A stretch of 64,000 bases of DNA from Nemertoderma westbladi (GCA_032718475.1 JAUCBJ010006798.1:1-64000), one strand, 5' to 3'. Shown: positions 1 to 11,269, counted from the stretch's first letter. Notes: generated by a model not told the origin, from the letters alone. A program made the numbers and translations.

Positions 1-555
1 GCTCGCTCGACAAAGCGCCATCTAGCGGATATCTCAGGATTCTCCACGATTTTACGTACCGGACAGTTTTCAGTGTTTCACGGATTGACAGACTGCCGAT
101 CTGTGGTACGGTGCAATATTTATTCGTACCACGGGCCTATAGGACTGATTTTCCTGTATTCAGCACAACACATACTGACACATTCAGATATGTGATTGTG
201 CCGACGATAGATACAGTTACAGTTCGAGGACATAGCCTGATAGCTGCATAGTCTCTAGTTACTAGTTAGCGGTGCATATTTGTATGTACGGTCATCGATA
301 TATGGGTCGTATTACAGTCTGGTAACTTACATTATACCAGTCTGTCAGTATATTCATCGTTTTTACTATTGTACTAGACTTTACGGCTAAATATACTTCC
401 ATGTATGTCTGTGCGTTAGCGAAAAATATTATTAGTATATCGGGACTACCACACGCATCTAGACCTACACCGCAGTTCGGCCTGTCAGCCTGTCCTTCTG
501 TCTTTTCGTTATAGCTCATCCTGCCATCCGTCCGTATACCTGTGTGGTCGTCACA
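1..555 (+). repeat. BEL-A 5' LTR (first ~10 bases missing)
   Basis: Identical to 10715-11269 by direct comparison. The copy ends in TCACA, after which the two flanks diverge (GTACG here, AACTT at 11270). A 75-codon minus-strand open frame occurs in both LTRs and has no sign of being a gene. Confidence 0.93.
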
Positions 556-1224
556 GTACGAATAAATATAAAATTTATACGAAAACCGGCAACCGGTACT
601 GAAATACTGACAGATTTAGGCTAGGCCTAATACTGTAATACAGTAGTACCGACGGGTCAAAATTTTATTGACCCACCGCCCACCCGAAAATAAGTACAAA
701 GTACCGGGTACTAAAGTCTGAAAGTACTGCAGTACTGTACCGGTACTGAAGTACGACGATATATATTTAACAAATTGTCGTACCCTACCCTGCCGCCCTG
801 CTGGCTGCCTAATCCTGGTACGAGTATGCCTATTCCTGTATTCGACAGGAAAGTTATATCTGTCTATCAGTCTATAGCTCAGTAGATCTGTAGATAGATA
901 GGCTATATCAGTATATACCCTGATTTATATATCATATATATATATACATCAGCCAGTCAGCATATCTGCCCTATCTCAGTATCTGCCTATTGCAGTACTG
1001 CCTGCTAAATAGGGATAGGCCTAGACTTGAACCGCTAAATGATACTCGGTCTTGTCTAACTGTCTAAGGTCAGAAGTTCTAAAAATAAATTACAGAATTA
1101 TATAAATATATTACTGGTAACTTTCGTTTTTATATGAAACCCATACTGCCAGTCTATCATTCTATCTGTCAGTCTGTCTATCATTTCAGCATTTCCAACT
1201 ACATCGATTTTGTTTATGTAGGCT
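556..1224 (+). other. BEL-A untranslated leader
   Basis: This is the non-coding leader between the 5' LTR and the gag start. It holds short TACCGGTAC-type palindromes, an AT microsatellite near 920-950 and imperfect CTGTCTATC repeats. I could not identify a convincing primer-binding site next to the LTR. Confidence 0.6.
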
Positions 1225-4200
1225 ATGGAGCACACTTCGGAAATCGATGATTCTCTACAATATATTGATAGTACAATCAGGCCTATCAGTAATACCCTTC
1301 CCACTTGTACATCGTTAGGCCTACAGAGAAACTACTTAGAAAACCCTCTATGCACATCTGGCCCGGCCGTTGTACGACCCAGAGTAACCAGTACCGATCA
1401 GTATAGGCATAACCCCATTTCGGTAACCTCTGATCAATATATACCGGTTCAGGTAACTTCAACCACCGTCACTACCGGTACTGATGTTATATTTCCGGCA
1501 ACATGGTCTAATATTAATAGTTCTACATTGAAAGCTACTATTAGAGGCCATAAAGCGCATTTTACGCGCATTTTCAATCAATTTACGAGTTTGGAATCTC
1601 TAGGGACTACCGGTTCCCACAATGAAACACTTTTACAAAAACATAGAGCTGCCATTAATATCAAACATAAGATATCTGAACTCTATATCTCAGCTATAGA
1701 AATACTTACTGGTCTTAAGTACTATCAGGAATCTGAGGATTATAAACTCGAATTTCACTCCTTGATGGATGTCCTACATAAAAAATGTTTGTATATGGAA
1801 AGATCCATCGAGGGCTTACAGTCCGAACCTGGTGTGTTTTTTGCAGCAGATATACCACTTCCTCTTCATTCAACACAAATATTTAACAATGATGATGATC
1901 GTAGGTCGGAATCAGACTCACACTCAGTTTCTCGTTCTGCTAAATCTTCCTCAACTCAGGTCACTGCAGGGAATCGTACCCTCCGTGCAAGTCATAGACA
2001 ACGCAGGGCCGAATTAAAATTAAAACAATTGGAACGCCAAGCACAAATAAGGCTAGAAATTGAATTACAAACAGCCAGAGATCTAGCAGAACAAACTCAA
2101 TTAGATTCACAGCTGGCAATCGAATCACTGAGACAATCTGAGGTTTTTGAAGGACTTATCGATGATGACTGGTTGGCTCAGCAGGAATATCCAAATGATG
2201 ACATCATCCCAGTTTCTCATATTTCGACAGAAATTTCAGACCCCCCTTCTACCAGCATCGACTTCAACCCAAATTTACCACCTGTATCCAACACACTTCA
2301 TGCACCAGCAGTAATTACCACTGTATCTCAAACAACTGTAGGTACTAGTGCATATTGGGCCCAACCAAAGTTATATAAAGAACACCCTTCTGCTCCATTA
2401 ATTGATACAGATATCTATCTTCCAAACCCTCAAGAGGGTCATTTAGGTGCAGGTATATGTGATGCAGGTGTTCACTATACTCCACAACATCCCATCTTGA
2501 GCACAAGGACATCATGTCTTCCTAAAACGACCACTCTGACAGATTTCCTGCTCGGTACTAACCCTAATCCTAGTGTTCCCTTTTCAAATACTAGTCTTGG
2601 TGACGGGCCAAGACTAAACACGGATCTATTCGTAACCTCATCACATTCCCAGCTTCAGGATTATAACTTGGGTGATAAAGCCATTATCGGTGGTGACAGG
2701 TTATCAACAAGCTTATTCGGGGGTAATAATGACACGTGCAGTGCTCCCATTCTACCAATGCCTACTAATTTGTTAAATCAACTGTCTGAGCCTCTACGTA
2801 GAACTATTATTACTAAAGGTTCTAAACAACCAAACAATTTAGATTACTCAACTATCCCAGGGTCAGTTGTGCACCAGTTGCAATATCCAGCCAGTCGACA
2901 CGCAATTTGGACTGGTATTAATAATGAGTACACAACAACCCAATCTACTCCAGTAGCGTCACTCATATCTGGATTAAATCAACCAATCATCGACCCTGGA
3001 GGCAGTCCCTCTATCCCATGCACCTTAAATTTAGTTAGTAATAATCCTAACTTAACTCCGCATGACACATTCCGGAATAGCCCTGTACATGGCAGAGACC
3101 TACTGTTATTCTCAACCCCTCCAAACAGCCATATTAATACTGGTGGTTTCCCATTACAATCACACAGCCGTGACCTGTCTGATAACAATAATAACCAGTT
3201 TGATCTGATCAACGCCTTTCAGATGTGTAATGCTCAAAATATCGCAGCCATCGAACGACTTAATGCCAAATTGTCTATGCCAAATTTAGGGGTCCCACAG
3301 AAATTCAATGGAGAACCAGGGTTGTATGTGAATTTCGTAGCATCATTCATTGCAGATGTTGAGTCCAAACGCTTCTCCGAAAGTGAAAAGATGATGGCAC
3401 TTCAACATTATCTGGGACCTGAACCATTGGAACTCATTAAGTACTTTATGGGGATTCCTGGTGGTTATGAGGCCGCCTGGAATGTACTACATGACCGCTA
3501 TGGTCATCCCAGCATTATCATTCAGCAAGTAATTCAAGAACTAATTGGAAGCGTCGATCTTCGTTCTGGGAATTATAACCTAAAGAAAATTAAACTTCGA
3601 GCCTTTTCGGACAAAATTATCCAGAAAGTATTAGTCCTACAGTACTTCAAGTCAACTCATGAAATTAATTCCTCAGAGAATTTAAAGAAGATTACATCCA
3701 ACTTTGAAAATTGGATGTATGTCCGCTGGAAACGAGTAGCAGCTGGTATCAGGAAACAAAAAAACAGAGAGCCTCTAATAACCGAACTCGCTGTCTTTAT
3801 TAAAGAAGAGTCAGATATAATGAATGACGCTGTCTATGACCAACCTTCCAGCAATGGAAATCAGAATTTATCATCAGGTTCTCAAATTCAAAACACCACA
3901 ATGAACGTAATAGCATCAGTGGGACACGTAACCAGAAACAACTCAGCGAATCCTACTACAACCACTTCAACGCAAAGTCGACAAGCCAGCCTTACCGCTC
4001 GATTGGATCGCCAGCCTCAGCACAATAATCAGACCAATAGAGATAACAACAGACCCAATCAGAACCGTTATGGTCCTCAGTATAGAGCTCAAAATCAACA
4101 ACAAACACGTACAAGTGCTGTCATAAATAGAGGTAATGTTGTTATAAATACAAATTCTGAAGCTCAAGCCGCACCTAAATCCAGCGCCAACCAGACAAAT

Positions 4201-5973
4201 CCAGTCAATACATCAACTCCACGAGCTCCTTTACAGTCAAGAGCTCCACCACAGTCTTCTAGACCACCCCCAACTTGCTCATACTGTACTGACTCCCATA
4301 CCTTATATCATTGTCAACCATTTAATACACTCTCAAGACGCCAACAAGCCGAGTGGTTATTGAACACGGAATTGTGTTTAAAGTGCACGAATAAGGACCA
4401 CAAGACAGCAGATTGTACTGGTAGGAGTTACCGTTGTAATATAAACAATTGTCAGGAGACACACAATAAGGTCCTGCACTGGGCAATTGACCGTATCCAA
4501 ACATCTCAGGAAACATCAAATATATCCTGCATCACAACCGATAACTTCTCAAGAGTACCATCTGTCATTCCGACTAAGGATCTAAATCCCTACATGGTGT
4601 GGCTATCAGTTGTCCCTGTGAGTGTGTCTGTGGAAGACAAGGTGGTAACAACCTACGCATTGCTGGACGGTGGAGCCACATCTACTTTAATTGACGAAAG
4701 TGTTATACATAGTCTTGATGTCCAAGCTGGACCCAATATCCAAATGAAAACAAAGAGTGTTTTTTCTACCAGCATACAAAGTGCGTGTCTTTTTAATTGT
4801 GTCTTTTCACCAGTTATGAACAAACCGGGTTGTGATATGAACTTCAATATTGTGGCCAAAAATGCATTAGTGGTGAAAAACTTCAAATATGAATTTACTA
4901 ATGACATAGACACCATCGATCTGGCTAAATTGTGTCAGATCGAAGATTATCTGGAATTTCTGCGCACCGATGATGTTCGAGTCGATATTCCTGAGGTGAC
5001 CATTCTCATTGGAAGAGACAATCAAGAAGCTATTGAAGAGCATCTTGTGATCCAAGGAGACTCAGAAAGACCCTCACTCGTGCGTACTAATTTTGGGTAT
5101 TGTCTTGTTGGCAAAGTTCCAACCATTAAAGGTTCTATTAAAAATTTAATGACTCCTATCAGTGTAAATAATACTGAATCAGAAATACATATCAATCATA
5201 TAAGTTGCGGTCTAAATCCAACAACACTGAATATGATTGAACAGTCCATTGGAATGGGCACCATCTCAAGTACAAAAATTGACGACAAAGAGATGGCCTT
5301 ATCAAAGGATGATTTAGAAGCACTAAGAATCCTTCAAGATACAACTAAACTAACAAATGGTCGTTATACCGTATCTATGCTCTGGAAAAAAAACCCACCA
5401 GAACTAGTCAACAATTATCGACTTGCAAAGAAACGCCTTGATCAATTAATCGAACGGTTAACAAAAAAACCGGAATTGTACATCCGATACCATGAGAATC
5501 TTATTGACTATATAACCAAGGGCTATGCTATTAAAATCGAACCTGATACCCCTACTCTTCCTGGGAGAACATACTACCTCCCCCATCACTTCGTAATACA
5601 TCAACTAAAGGACAAACTTCGAATTGTCTTTGATGCTGCTGCTGTATATAAAGATATATCCTTGAACACACAATTGTACAGTGGCCCATGTCAAATAAAC
5701 TCTCTCATTGGTATATTAATGCGTTTTAGATGTGGGAGCATAGCCTTCGTATGTGACATAGAAGGCATGTTTCACCAGATTAACGTGACAAACGAAGACA
5801 GAGATAGCTTACGATTTATCTGGAAGTCTCCTGGCTCTGATCTAATTGAGCACTACCAAATGGTACGTCACATTTTTGGCGCTAATGATTCGCCATGTGT
5901 CGCAGGTCATACACTGAAACAGTGTGGGACGGATCACATCGATCAGTTGGACCAGAAGTTGATTCAGCAATAA
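1225..5973 (+). CDS. BEL-A Gag-protease-RT polyprotein, first part
   Basis: This 1582-residue frame starts at the ATG at 1225. Residues 1-680 form a long Ser/Thr/Asn-rich region with a charged, possibly helical stretch near 250-300; I recognise no domain there, and it is much longer than usual for a BEL Gag. Residues about 694-872 match DUF1759 (FNGEPG). Cys/His knuckles lie at 1018-1086 (CSYC, CLKC). An aspartic protease/DUF1758 region has its active-site-like triad as DGG near 1148 rather than the usual DSG/DTG. The RT begins near 1373 (YYLPHHFV, RIVFDAAA, CDIEGMFHQI, FGANDSP). The frame ends 13 codons upstream of the position where YVDD continues in the second frame, so RT is split. Confidence 0.92.
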   Translation: MEHTSEIDDSLQYIDSTIRPISNTLPTCTSLGLQRNYLENPLCTSGPAVVRPRVTSTDQYRHNPISVTSDQYIPVQVTSTTVTTGTDVIFPATWSNINSSTLKATIRGHKAHFTRIFNQFTSLESLGTTGSHNETLLQKHRAAINIKHKISELYISAIEILTGLKYYQESEDYKLEFHSLMDVLHKKCLYMERSIEGLQSEPGVFFAADIPLPLHSTQIFNNDDDRRSESDSHSVSRSAKSSSTQVTAGNRTLRASHRQRRAELKLKQLERQAQIRLEIELQTARDLAEQTQLDSQLAIESLRQSEVFEGLIDDDWLAQQEYPNDDIIPVSHISTEISDPPSTSIDFNPNLPPVSNTLHAPAVITTVSQTTVGTSAYWAQPKLYKEHPSAPLIDTDIYLPNPQEGHLGAGICDAGVHYTPQHPILSTRTSCLPKTTTLTDFLLGTNPNPSVPFSNTSLGDGPRLNTDLFVTSSHSQLQDYNLGDKAIIGGDRLSTSLFGGNNDTCSAPILPMPTNLLNQLSEPLRRTIITKGSKQPNNLDYSTIPGSVVHQLQYPASRHAIWTGINNEYTTTQSTPVASLISGLNQPIIDPGGSPSIPCTLNLVSNNPNLTPHDTFRNSPVHGRDLLLFSTPPNSHINTGGFPLQSHSRDLSDNNNNQFDLINAFQMCNAQNIAAIERLNAKLSMPNLGVPQKFNGEPGLYVNFVASFIADVESKRFSESEKMMALQHYLGPEPLELIKYFMGIPGGYEAAWNVLHDRYGHPSIIIQQVIQELIGSVDLRSGNYNLKKIKLRAFSDKIIQKVLVLQYFKSTHEINSSENLKKITSNFENWMYVRWKRVAAGIRKQKNREPLITELAVFIKEESDIMNDAVYDQPSSNGNQNLSSGSQIQNTTMNVIASVGHVTRNNSANPTTTTSTQSRQASLTARLDRQPQHNNQTNRDNNRPNQNRYGPQYRAQNQQQTRTSAVINRGNVVINTNSEAQAAPKSSANQTNPVNTSTPRAPLQSRAPPQSSRPPPTCSYCTDSHTLYHCQPFNTLSRRQQAEWLLNTELCLKCTNKDHKTADCTGRSYRCNINNCQETHNKVLHWAIDRIQTSQETSNISCITTDNFSRVPSVIPTKDLNPYMVWLSVVPVSVSVEDKVVTTYALLDGGATSTLIDESVIHSLDVQAGPNIQMKTKSVFSTSIQSACLFNCVFSPVMNKPGCDMNFNIVAKNALVVKNFKYEFTNDIDTIDLAKLCQIEDYLEFLRTDDVRVDIPEVTILIGRDNQEAIEEHLVIQGDSERPSLVRTNFGYCLVGKVPTIKGSIKNLMTPISVNNTESEIHINHISCGLNPTTLNMIEQSIGMGTISSTKIDDKEMALSKDDLEALRILQDTTKLTNGRYTVSMLWKKNPPELVNNYRLAKKRLDQLIERLTKKPELYIRYHENLIDYITKGYAIKIEPDTPTLPGRTYYLPHHFVIHQLKDKLRIVFDAAAVYKDISLNTQLYSGPCQINSLIGILMRFRCGSIAFVCDIEGMFHQINVTNEDRDSLRFIWKSPGSDLIEHYQMVRHIFGANDSPCVAGHTLKQCGTDHIDQLDQKLIQQ

Positions 5974-8825
5974 CCGACAACTTCTACGTTGACGATGGCT
6001 TGCTGTCTACGGATTCGCGGGACAGCGCCATACTTCTGGCAAAGAATATCATCAACTGCTTAGCACTTGGAGGTTTTGTCCTGAAGAAGTTTATCTCCAA
6101 TAGTAAACAGTTCTTAGAACAACTCAGTGTTGAACAATTAAGCCCACAGTTAGACCTTGACTTAGATAAACTGCCTGTTAGCAGAGCACTTGGCATCACC
6201 TGGGATACCGAATCAGACACCTTTACCTTCATAAGCACTATCACCCCTCGACCACTAACAAAGGCTGGATGTCTCAGTCAACTTGCGTCAATCTTTGACC
6301 CCATTAACTTCCTCGCACCATTCTTGCTGAAGGGCAAACTTATTCTTCAGTCAATATGGCGAGCAGGGACTGATTGGTCTGCACAAATTCCAAATGATCT
6401 TCAATCTAAATGGTCGAAGTGGATATCCCAAGTTCCTTGCCTATCAGAGATTAAAGTTCCACGAGTTTATCGTCAAGATCTATCCGTAGTTGCATCCTAT
6501 CAAGTGCACTTGTTCTGTGATGCTTCGGATGTTGCTTATGGTGCAGTTGGCTACACACGGTGTGTCGAAGAGAATAATATAAGAACTTCATTCATATTTA
6601 GCAAATGCAAGGTTGTCAGTATATCTGCTGAAAAGAGAACTCCTCGACTTGAGCTCGAAGCAGCCGTTGTTTTAGTTGACATTCTTTGTTTAATTAGAAC
6701 TGAATTAATGCGTTCCCTCAATATCGGTGAGATTCATTGCTGGACTGACTCCACCGTCGTGCTCGGATATATTACAAACACAACCAAATCATTCAAGCGG
6801 TATGTTGCAAATCGAGTTAGCTACATACAATCTCATACCAGTTCTAATATGTGGCATCATATCAAAGGGTCTCTAAATCCCGCTGATAAACTCAGCCGAG
6901 GCCTAAGTGCTGTTGACCTCATGAACTGTATTTCATGGTGGAATGGTCCGATGTTTCTCAAACAAACCCAGGCTGAATGGCCAAACAAGTTACACCTAAC
7001 CCCCACTATGTTTGAAGTCTCTGCCGAAGACCCCGAGGTTAAATTATCATCCTTGAACATAGAATCCATTCCTCACGGTGGGGCTGACCCTGACCCTATG
7101 TCTATAAACGATAATGGAAACTCACAGACTCTGACGTGTGACTACACCGACATGTTACAACAGTTCCACTATCACTGTATGATTCAGATCAATTCCAGCT
7201 CTTTGTCCCCAAATTGTGATTCCAAGCCTAGAGTCAGCATATTTGACCGAACAAAGGGTCTAACCTCCATGGAACGACTGGAGTTTGTGATCAATACTGA
7301 ATCGAACTGGAATAAACTTAAACATAAAATAGCATGGCTCGTTCGCCTTGCCAAGTTTTCAATAAACCCACAATTTGGTCAAAACATCACACGTAAAGTA
7401 CCATGCAATGAATTAGACAATGCAGAAGCGTGTCTAGTTAGGTTTGTTCAGAAATGTGAATTTCAGAAAGATATTGAACGACTTGAGGCAAACCTACCAG
7501 TTTTAAAGAAGAGCTCACTACGCCGTCTCTCTCCATTCCTGGACCCTAAGGGTATACTCCGTGTCGGCAGCCGTATTGAACATGCTGCTGTTCCTTACTC
7601 TACGGCCTTTCCAGCCATCTTACCAAAAGGGAGTCAAGTAACTCGTTCCTTAATTTGGCACACACATACCACAATGGGTCACATGGGTTACTCGGTCATC
7701 CTTTCCGAAATTAGGAAACGTTATTGGATAATTACAGCTCAGAGAGTCATTAAGTCGCTCATTACTAAGTGCTTCATATGTCGAAAGGTGCATGGGCGTG
7801 CTCTCGAACAGATTCAGGCCCCTTTGCCTATGACTAGAGTCACGGCTTATCTGCCACCATTCAGCTATATCGGTCTGGATATGTTTGGACATATGAACGT
7901 TAAATATGGCCGAGGGGTTATTAAGCGGTATGGAATTATATTCACCTGCCAGAATAGCCGCGCGGTTCATCTAGAACTCACTGTAGACAAATCAGCCGAC
8001 GCCTTTCTAAATTCTTTACGTCGATTTTGTGGCCGTCGAGGAACCCCCCTGCAAATTATATCTGACAATGGCACCAATTTCACTGGTGCAGAATCAACAA
8101 TTCGCTTGTTTCGTGAGTATGTGGAGGATGACTCTGTAAACTCATATACCACTCATAATAATATAGATTGGAAGTTCAATGATGCGGACACTACTATGTC
8201 CAATCACCTAGAATGGAAATTTCTTACCCCCACTGCGGCACATACCGGCGGATTTTACGAACGCCTTATACAAACTACAAAACGTATCCTGCTATCCGTA
8301 ATGGAGGGTAAACTTGTGACTGAAGACGTGTTACATACTTACCTCGTCGAGGCCGAATCAACTATTAATAAGCGGCCGCTCACCATGCTTAATAGTGACC
8401 CCACATCGAACGAGCCTCTAACCCCTCAACATTTATTAATTCAGCGTCCTGCAGCAAACGTTCCGATCGAGGATGAGATAGACGATTCCCAAATTTACAG
8501 CGAACTGACATGGAAACAAAGTCAATATCTCGCCAATAAATTTTGGGAGAGATGGGTACAAGAATATCTCACACTACTCCTCGATCGTCAGAAATGGAAT
8601 GTTCGACGCGACAACGTACAAATCAATGATGTCGTTCTAATTCAATACGAACCCAGTAATATGACTCCTCGTTCGCAATGGCCTTGGGGTCGTGTCGTCG
8701 AAACATTCCCAGATATCGACGGCAACATTCGCACAGTTCGCATCAAACTCAAGACTGGGACGTTTCTAGAAAGGCCAATCCAGCGAATTTGTCTCCTGGA
8801 ACAGGCTGATAATAATCCTAATTAA
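5895..8825 (+). CDS. BEL-A pol, second part: RT end, RNase H, integrase
   Basis: Homology to RT starts only near 5950; the first 20 codons are out-of-frame shadow. YVDDG lies at about residue 31. A Pao-type RNase H region follows at about 209-336 (FCDASD, CWTDST, NPADKLSRG). The integrase zinc-binding module H-H-C-C is at 588-632 (CFICRKVH). The integrase core has D662 (GLDMFG), D724 (SDNGTNF) and E789 (GGFYERL). A C-terminal DUF5641-like module follows at about 876-970 (ANKFWERWVQEY). The protein is complete to its stop codon and all catalytic acids are present. The only defect is the frame change near 5950 relative to the upstream frame. Confidence 0.93.
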   Translation: MCRRSYTETVWDGSHRSVGPEVDSAITDNFYVDDGLLSTDSRDSAILLAKNIINCLALGGFVLKKFISNSKQFLEQLSVEQLSPQLDLDLDKLPVSRALGITWDTESDTFTFISTITPRPLTKAGCLSQLASIFDPINFLAPFLLKGKLILQSIWRAGTDWSAQIPNDLQSKWSKWISQVPCLSEIKVPRVYRQDLSVVASYQVHLFCDASDVAYGAVGYTRCVEENNIRTSFIFSKCKVVSISAEKRTPRLELEAAVVLVDILCLIRTELMRSLNIGEIHCWTDSTVVLGYITNTTKSFKRYVANRVSYIQSHTSSNMWHHIKGSLNPADKLSRGLSAVDLMNCISWWNGPMFLKQTQAEWPNKLHLTPTMFEVSAEDPEVKLSSLNIESIPHGGADPDPMSINDNGNSQTLTCDYTDMLQQFHYHCMIQINSSSLSPNCDSKPRVSIFDRTKGLTSMERLEFVINTESNWNKLKHKIAWLVRLAKFSINPQFGQNITRKVPCNELDNAEACLVRFVQKCEFQKDIERLEANLPVLKKSSLRRLSPFLDPKGILRVGSRIEHAAVPYSTAFPAILPKGSQVTRSLIWHTHTTMGHMGYSVILSEIRKRYWIITAQRVIKSLITKCFICRKVHGRALEQIQAPLPMTRVTAYLPPFSYIGLDMFGHMNVKYGRGVIKRYGIIFTCQNSRAVHLELTVDKSADAFLNSLRRFCGRRGTPLQIISDNGTNFTGAESTIRLFREYVEDDSVNSYTTHNNIDWKFNDADTTMSNHLEWKFLTPTAAHTGGFYERLIQTTKRILLSVMEGKLVTEDVLHTYLVEAESTINKRPLTMLNSDPTSNEPLTPQHLLIQRPAANVPIEDEIDDSQIYSELTWKQSQYLANKFWERWVQEYLTLLLDRQKWNVRRDNVQINDVVLIQYEPSNMTPRSQWPWGRVVETFPDIDGNIRTVRIKLKTGTFLERPIQRICLLEQADNNPN

Positions 8826-10704
8826 CCTTGTGCTTTGATACCGGTACGTTGTGTCACATAAATATTGATATTCCCAGCTCAGTGCATTGTATGGTTTTTA
8901 AATCACTGGTATATTATATATTATACTGCACATGATTCAAATAATAAATATAGATAATTAAAGAAAAAACATGACCTGTAAACCTTTTTAATCCCAACTA
9001 AACGTGACATAACTGTAAGTTTACCGTAAGTACTTACTGGTACCGTACCGTATATATTTTGCAATGTTTGGTAATTTTATTTAACGGTTACTACGGTGTT
9101 GGCTGCCCTAGCTGCAGCCGAAGATCGGTCAACATTTCAGGATCCACTATCTGATCGATAACTGAATATATATAAATTCATAAATTTTATGGTAGCTCGA
9201 TTTCAACTATAGCAAGATGTTTAACAGTGGATATTCGACTTCCCTTGGATATCCGTCTTCTCTTGGATATTCGTCTTCTCGTGGATATTCGTCTTCTCGT
9301 GGATATTCGTCTTCTCTTGGATATTCGTCTTCTCGTGGATATTCGTCTTCTCTCAACCCCGGTGATGTCTAACCAGAACCAAGTTGTTCAACATCTCAAA
9401 GGGGGGGGGGGGGGGGGCGACTCAGATCATCAATCTTCACTTCAACATCGGGAATGGGAACTTAGATGACTTGGGTCTCCGTGCTTCACCATTCCCAGAC
9501 TGGAAGTTCGCCGATCACGAGACAATACCAACTCCCTGACGATTACTGAGTATATATCTATCCTTCTCATTTATCCTATATATATTACAACGTGTAACTT
9601 CGTTATATTCCGTATATCGATGGCTATTTTTTTTTTTTTTTCAATTCCATTCGTGTACTACATTGTCTATGACATAACATTTATGGTGATGGTTTATATA
9701 GTTAGTATATAGTATAGTTAGTTTATATAGTTAGTATATAGTTAGTTTATATAGCTCACATATATTCCTGGAAGTGGAAAAAGTTCTGGGAAGATTTTTA
9801 GTTAGTTAGTAGTGAATATATTCGGTAGTTATTTTCAATTACTTTTCAGTTGTTAATTTTTTGATACCGTCGTTCGAAACGAAGTGCATTTAAATAACAG
9901 TTATTTTATGTAAAACGGACTCATTTGGTGTAGCTCATATATCATTAGGATACTCATATAATTTCTGATCCACCTTCGGCAATGGACCTCTCTATTAGAA
10001 CTCAGGCCGAAAGATCATTAAAATAATGTATTTAAAAAAAAAAAAAGTTTAGCTCTAGAGACTTACTCCAGTTGTCCTGTCTGTTCCTTTGTTGTCTGTC
10101 CACTGTACAGGGTTTTTAGGGAGAAATCCAGGACCAACCTATGATGCATTATAAGACAACCCCCAGGCTAGGCAACCCTCAAGAGGGCTCTGTTAACCTA
10201 CACCCTGAGGTGTCTTAAGGATCGGTCAACCGTAATTAGGGCGTTCATTCTTAACGGTGTAGCCCATTCCTCCGACCCAAGGTTGGAAGACCAAGACCTT
10301 CCAGTATAGCGTTAAAATGCAATATACTTGGAAACGGTCCTTATGCATGAGTATTATATCATCCATCCTATCACCCTACCTCCAGTATCTCCCTTCTCCC
10401 GACAACCTGGCTACAGTATATTTGTTCAGTTCAATGTTGTATTGTTGGACAACTGGTCGTCTCCAAGAGTTATAACAACGTAAAAAAAAACCCATGGCTC
10501 CTACCTTTCTAAATTTATGTGCAATATATACATTATAAATAAATATATTAATTACAATATTTTCCAAACATTTCGCGGTTTGTGCAATTTATTTTCCTTA
10601 GTCATACTCTTGTCTCAAATTATTTTACAAGTTAGCTTAAACATCTTATCTACTCTACTTAGATTTCGTGTTTACACCGGTGCACCCGAAAATCTAGGTG
10701 GGGC
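8826..10704 (+). other. BEL-A 3' untranslated region
   Basis: A 1.9-kb non-coding stretch lies between pol and the 3' LTR. It contains an 18-bp minisatellite, a G17 run (9401-9417), a poly-T run near 9625-9641, TATATAGTTAG-type repeats near 9694-9755 and a poly-A run near 10034. There is no env-like reading frame. The bases just before the LTR (AGGTGGGGC) may be the polypurine tract. Confidence 0.7.
9229..9352 (+). repeat. 18-bp minisatellite in BEL-A 3' UTR
   Basis: About seven tandem copies of GGATATTCGTCTTCTCGT, with C/T and T/G variants. The unit is 18 bp, so it happens to be open in frame (repeating DIRLLV). No start context or homology supports translation. Confidence 0.9.
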
Positions 10705-11269
10705 TGTGAAATCCGCTCGCTCGACAAAGCGCCATCTAGCGGATATCTCAGGATTCTCCACGATTTTACGTACCGGACAGTTTTCAGTGTTTCACGGATT
10801 GACAGACTGCCGATCTGTGGTACGGTGCAATATTTATTCGTACCACGGGCCTATAGGACTGATTTTCCTGTATTCAGCACAACACATACTGACACATTCA
10901 GATATGTGATTGTGCCGACGATAGATACAGTTACAGTTCGAGGACATAGCCTGATAGCTGCATAGTCTCTAGTTACTAGTTAGCGGTGCATATTTGTATG
11001 TACGGTCATCGATATATGGGTCGTATTACAGTCTGGTAACTTACATTATACCAGTCTGTCAGTATATTCATCGTTTTTACTATTGTACTAGACTTTACGG
11101 CTAAATATACTTCCATGTATGTCTGTGCGTTAGCGAAAAATATTATTAGTATATCGGGACTACCACACGCATCTAGACCTACACCGCAGTTCGGCCTGTC
11201 AGCCTGTCCTTCTGTCTTTTCGTTATAGCTCATCCTGCCATCCGTCCGTATACCTGTGTGGTCGTCACA
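10705..11269 (+). repeat. BEL-A 3' LTR (565 bp)
   Basis: Starts TGTGAAATCC after a G-rich tract and ends GTCGTCACA. The boundaries rest on the TGTGA/TCACA inverted ends and on the end of identity with the 5' copy. The following bases AACTT would be the 5-bp target duplication if they also occur left of the window. Confidence 0.9.

Larger units (their letters stand above)
1..11269 (+). mobile_element. BEL-A: near-complete BEL/Pao LTR retrotransposon
   Basis: This is a full BEL/Pao element. It has a 5' LTR (about 10 bases lost at the window edge), a leader, Gag-Pro-RT in one long frame, RT end-RNase H-integrase in a second frame, a 1.9-kb 3' region and a 3' LTR. The LTR ends are TGTGA and TCACA. 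The two LTR copies show no difference over the 555 shared bases, so insertion was very recent. The element interrupts the RT of another BEL element, which resumes at 11270 and codes for a conserved RT segment (YQM, FGARDSP). The target duplication cannot be confirmed because the left flank lies outside the window. Confidence 0.93.

Noticed and set aside
292-519. 75-codon minus-strand frame, also at 11006-11233
   Set aside because: It lies inside the LTR, so it is duplicated with it. Nothing suggests translation.
5895-5973. Programmed frameshift between the two BEL-A frames
   Set aside because: The overlap lies in the middle of RT and shows no slippery heptamer; a one-base lesion is simpler.
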